Source of the DNA: Phalacrocorax aristotelis
Lineage: Eukaryota; Chordata; Aves; Suliformes; Phalacrocoracidae
Direction: 5' to 3'
Length of the DNA: 64,000 bases
Assembly (NCBI RefSeq): GCF_949628215.1
Contig: NC_134276.1
Span: 134,664,125 to 134,728,124, forward strand
In this document: positions 62,612-64,000 of the stretch, piece by piece
Layout: each line of letters starts with the position of its first letter
Numbering within the stretch: the stretch's first letter is position 1
The notes under the pieces: generated by a model
What the model was told of the DNA's origin: nothing
The model's database searches: none
What the model saw: the letters and a program-made list of their open reading frames with translations, nothing else
Program-made: the position numbers and the translations under genes

Positions 62612-64000
62612 TTGGGTTTCAGTAAGGCTTTTGATACTGTCTCTCACAGTATCCTCCTGGACAAAATGTCCAGCACACAGCTGGATAAACACATAATGCA
62701 GTGGGTGAGCAATTGGCTGATGGGTCAGGCTCAAAGGGTTATAGTAAATCAGGTTACATTGGGCTGGCGGCCAGTCACTAGTGGGGTTCCACAGGGATCC
62801 ATCCTGGAGCCAGTACTCTTTAATCTTTTTGTAAGTGACTTGGATGCAGGACTGGAAGGAATACTAATTAAGTTTGCTGATGATACTAAATTGGGAGGAG
62901 CTGTTGACACTTTCGAGGCCAGAGAGGCCCTGCAGAGAGATCTGGAGAGCTGGGCAATCACCCACTGTATGAAGTTTAACAAGGGCAAGTGCTGGATTTT
63001 GCACCTGGGGCACGGCAACCCTGGTTGTACATACAGACTGGGAAACGAGAGGCTGGAGAGCAGCTCTGCAGAGAGGGACCTGGGGGTTCTGGTCAATGGC
63101 AAGTTGAACATGAGCCAACAGTGTGCCCTGGCAGCCAAGAGGACCGACCATGTCCTGGGGTGCATCAAGCACTGCATTGCAGCCGGTTGAGGGAGGTGAT
63201 TGTCCTGCTTTACTCTGCACTGGTGCGGTCTCACGTTGAGTGCTGGGTGCAGTTTTGGGTGCCACAGTATGCTAAGGATATAAAGCTACTAGAGAGTGTC
63301 CAGAGGAGGGCCACGAAGTTGGTGAAGGGTTTAGAGGAGAAACTGTGCGAGGAGCAGCTAAAGTCACTTGTTTTGTTCAGCCTAGAGAAGAGGAGACTGA
63401 GGGGAGACTTCATCGCAGTCTACAGCTTCTTCACAAGGGGAGGAGGAGGGACAGGTGCTGATCTCTTCTCTCTGGTGACCAATTATAGGACCTGAGGGAG
63501 TGGTAGGAAGAGCATAGAATCATTAAAGTTGGAAAAGACCTCTAGGATCATCAAGTCCAACCATAAGCCCAAGACTTCCTCTTCCTTTCAGTATTGTTCT
63601 TCACTGCCACTGAAGGGATTGAGGAAAACACTACCTGTGCTCCCTATCCTTCAACCAGTTGCCCCAGTGCCCTGAAGTCCCTTTTAATTGCTCTTGGGCT
63701 TCTCTTCACGACCTCATCACTGCCCACCTGCACAACTAGTAGTGGGAAGTAATCAGAGGGCCATACCAGACCAGGGAGTTTCCTAGTAACATCTCTGACT
63801 GGAGCCCCAGGGAGGCAGCAGACTTTCCTGTGGAATGGGTCTGGTCGATATTGGGCCCTCTGTCCTCCTCAGAAGGGAATCACCTACAACAACTCCCCTC
63901 CTTTTCTTCTGATGCACCAGGGGAGGTTTAGGTTGGATATTAGGAAAAGATTTTCACCCAGAGGGTGGTGGAGCACTGGAACAGACTCCCCAGGGAGGCA
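62611..64000 (+). mobile_element. CR1 LINE with reverse transcriptase, runs off the window
   Basis: This 5'-truncated CR1 begins inside the reverse transcriptase domain. The frame at 62,612-63,190 reads GFSKAFDTVSHSILLDKM, then TSGVPQGSILEPVLFNLFVS and the catalytic FADD motif (62,873-62,884). A stop near 63,188 follows, and the rest of ORF2 (SREV-like [17 protein letters not shown] region) continues in another frame to about 63,495. A minus-strand insert occupies 63,513-63,911. The host CR1 resumes with GCACCAGGGGAGGTTTAGG and continues past the window end. It is dead. Confidence 0.92.
63513..63911 (-). mobile_element. Nested insert: esterase-like ORF1 piece joined to a CR1 tail
   Basis: On the minus strand, the CR1 3' end (GGTTGGACTTGATGATCCTA to ATTCTATG) occupies about 63,513-63,562. 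Directly next to it, 63,590-63,911 encodes a relic resembling the esterase (SGNH-type) domain found in ORF1 of CR1-type LINEs. Visible pieces are VGDSLLRRTEGP with the GDS block, VGSDEVVKRSPRAIKRDFRA and VVFSSIPSVAVKNN. All of ORF2 is absent between them. Assigning the esterase to CR1 rather than to another retroelement is from memory. Confidence 0.6.

Overview
The window looks like nuclear DNA from a bird. It has vertebrate split genes with GT-AG introns, CpG-island promoters, and several CR1 LINE copies with the typical CR1 3' end (GGTTGGACT..GATGATCT, ..TTCCAACC, ATTCTATG). CR1 is the dominant LINE of birds and is also found in turtles and crocodilians. The short introns favour a bird. I cannot name the species. 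No bacterial, CRISPR, tRNA or rRNA feature was seen.

Two intact genes lie head to tail on the minus strand. FKBP4 (FKBP52, an HSP90 co-chaperone and peptidyl-prolyl isomerase) has its ATG at 36,035 and stop at 16,828, in 10 coding exons giving 449 aa. ITFG2 (a KICSTOR subunit that restrains mTORC1) has its ATG at 13,561 and stop at 2,174, in 12 coding exons giving 460 aa. I assembled both exon by exon; every junction has AG/GT and the reading phase closes. Each starts in a CpG island. The FKBP4-ITFG2 pair matches human 12p13.33. Notable regulatory candidates are two heat-shock elements at FKBP4 that share a 15-mer, a CT-rich 35-copy minisatellite in FKBP4 intron 1, and a frame-shifting 43-nt cassette exon candidate in ITFG2.

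From 36.6 to 43.8 kb there is no recognised gene, but there is an orphan CpG-rich patch at 37.1-37.4 kb. From 43.8 to 57.1 kb on the plus strand is a decayed TCAF-family gene (TRPM8 channel-associated factor, FAM115). It has in-frame stops, frameshifts, a missing middle and a partial tandem duplication of two exons.

From 57.1 to 61.7 kb there is little recognisable content, apart from a possible single-pass membrane exon at 60,254-60,346. From 61.7 kb to the end lies a stack of CR1 copies nested in each other in both orientations. One minus-strand insert joins an esterase-like ORF1 piece directly to a CR1 tail.

Protein comparisons were made from memory of the human FKBP4, ITFG2 and TCAF1 sequences. 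No alignment or database search was run.
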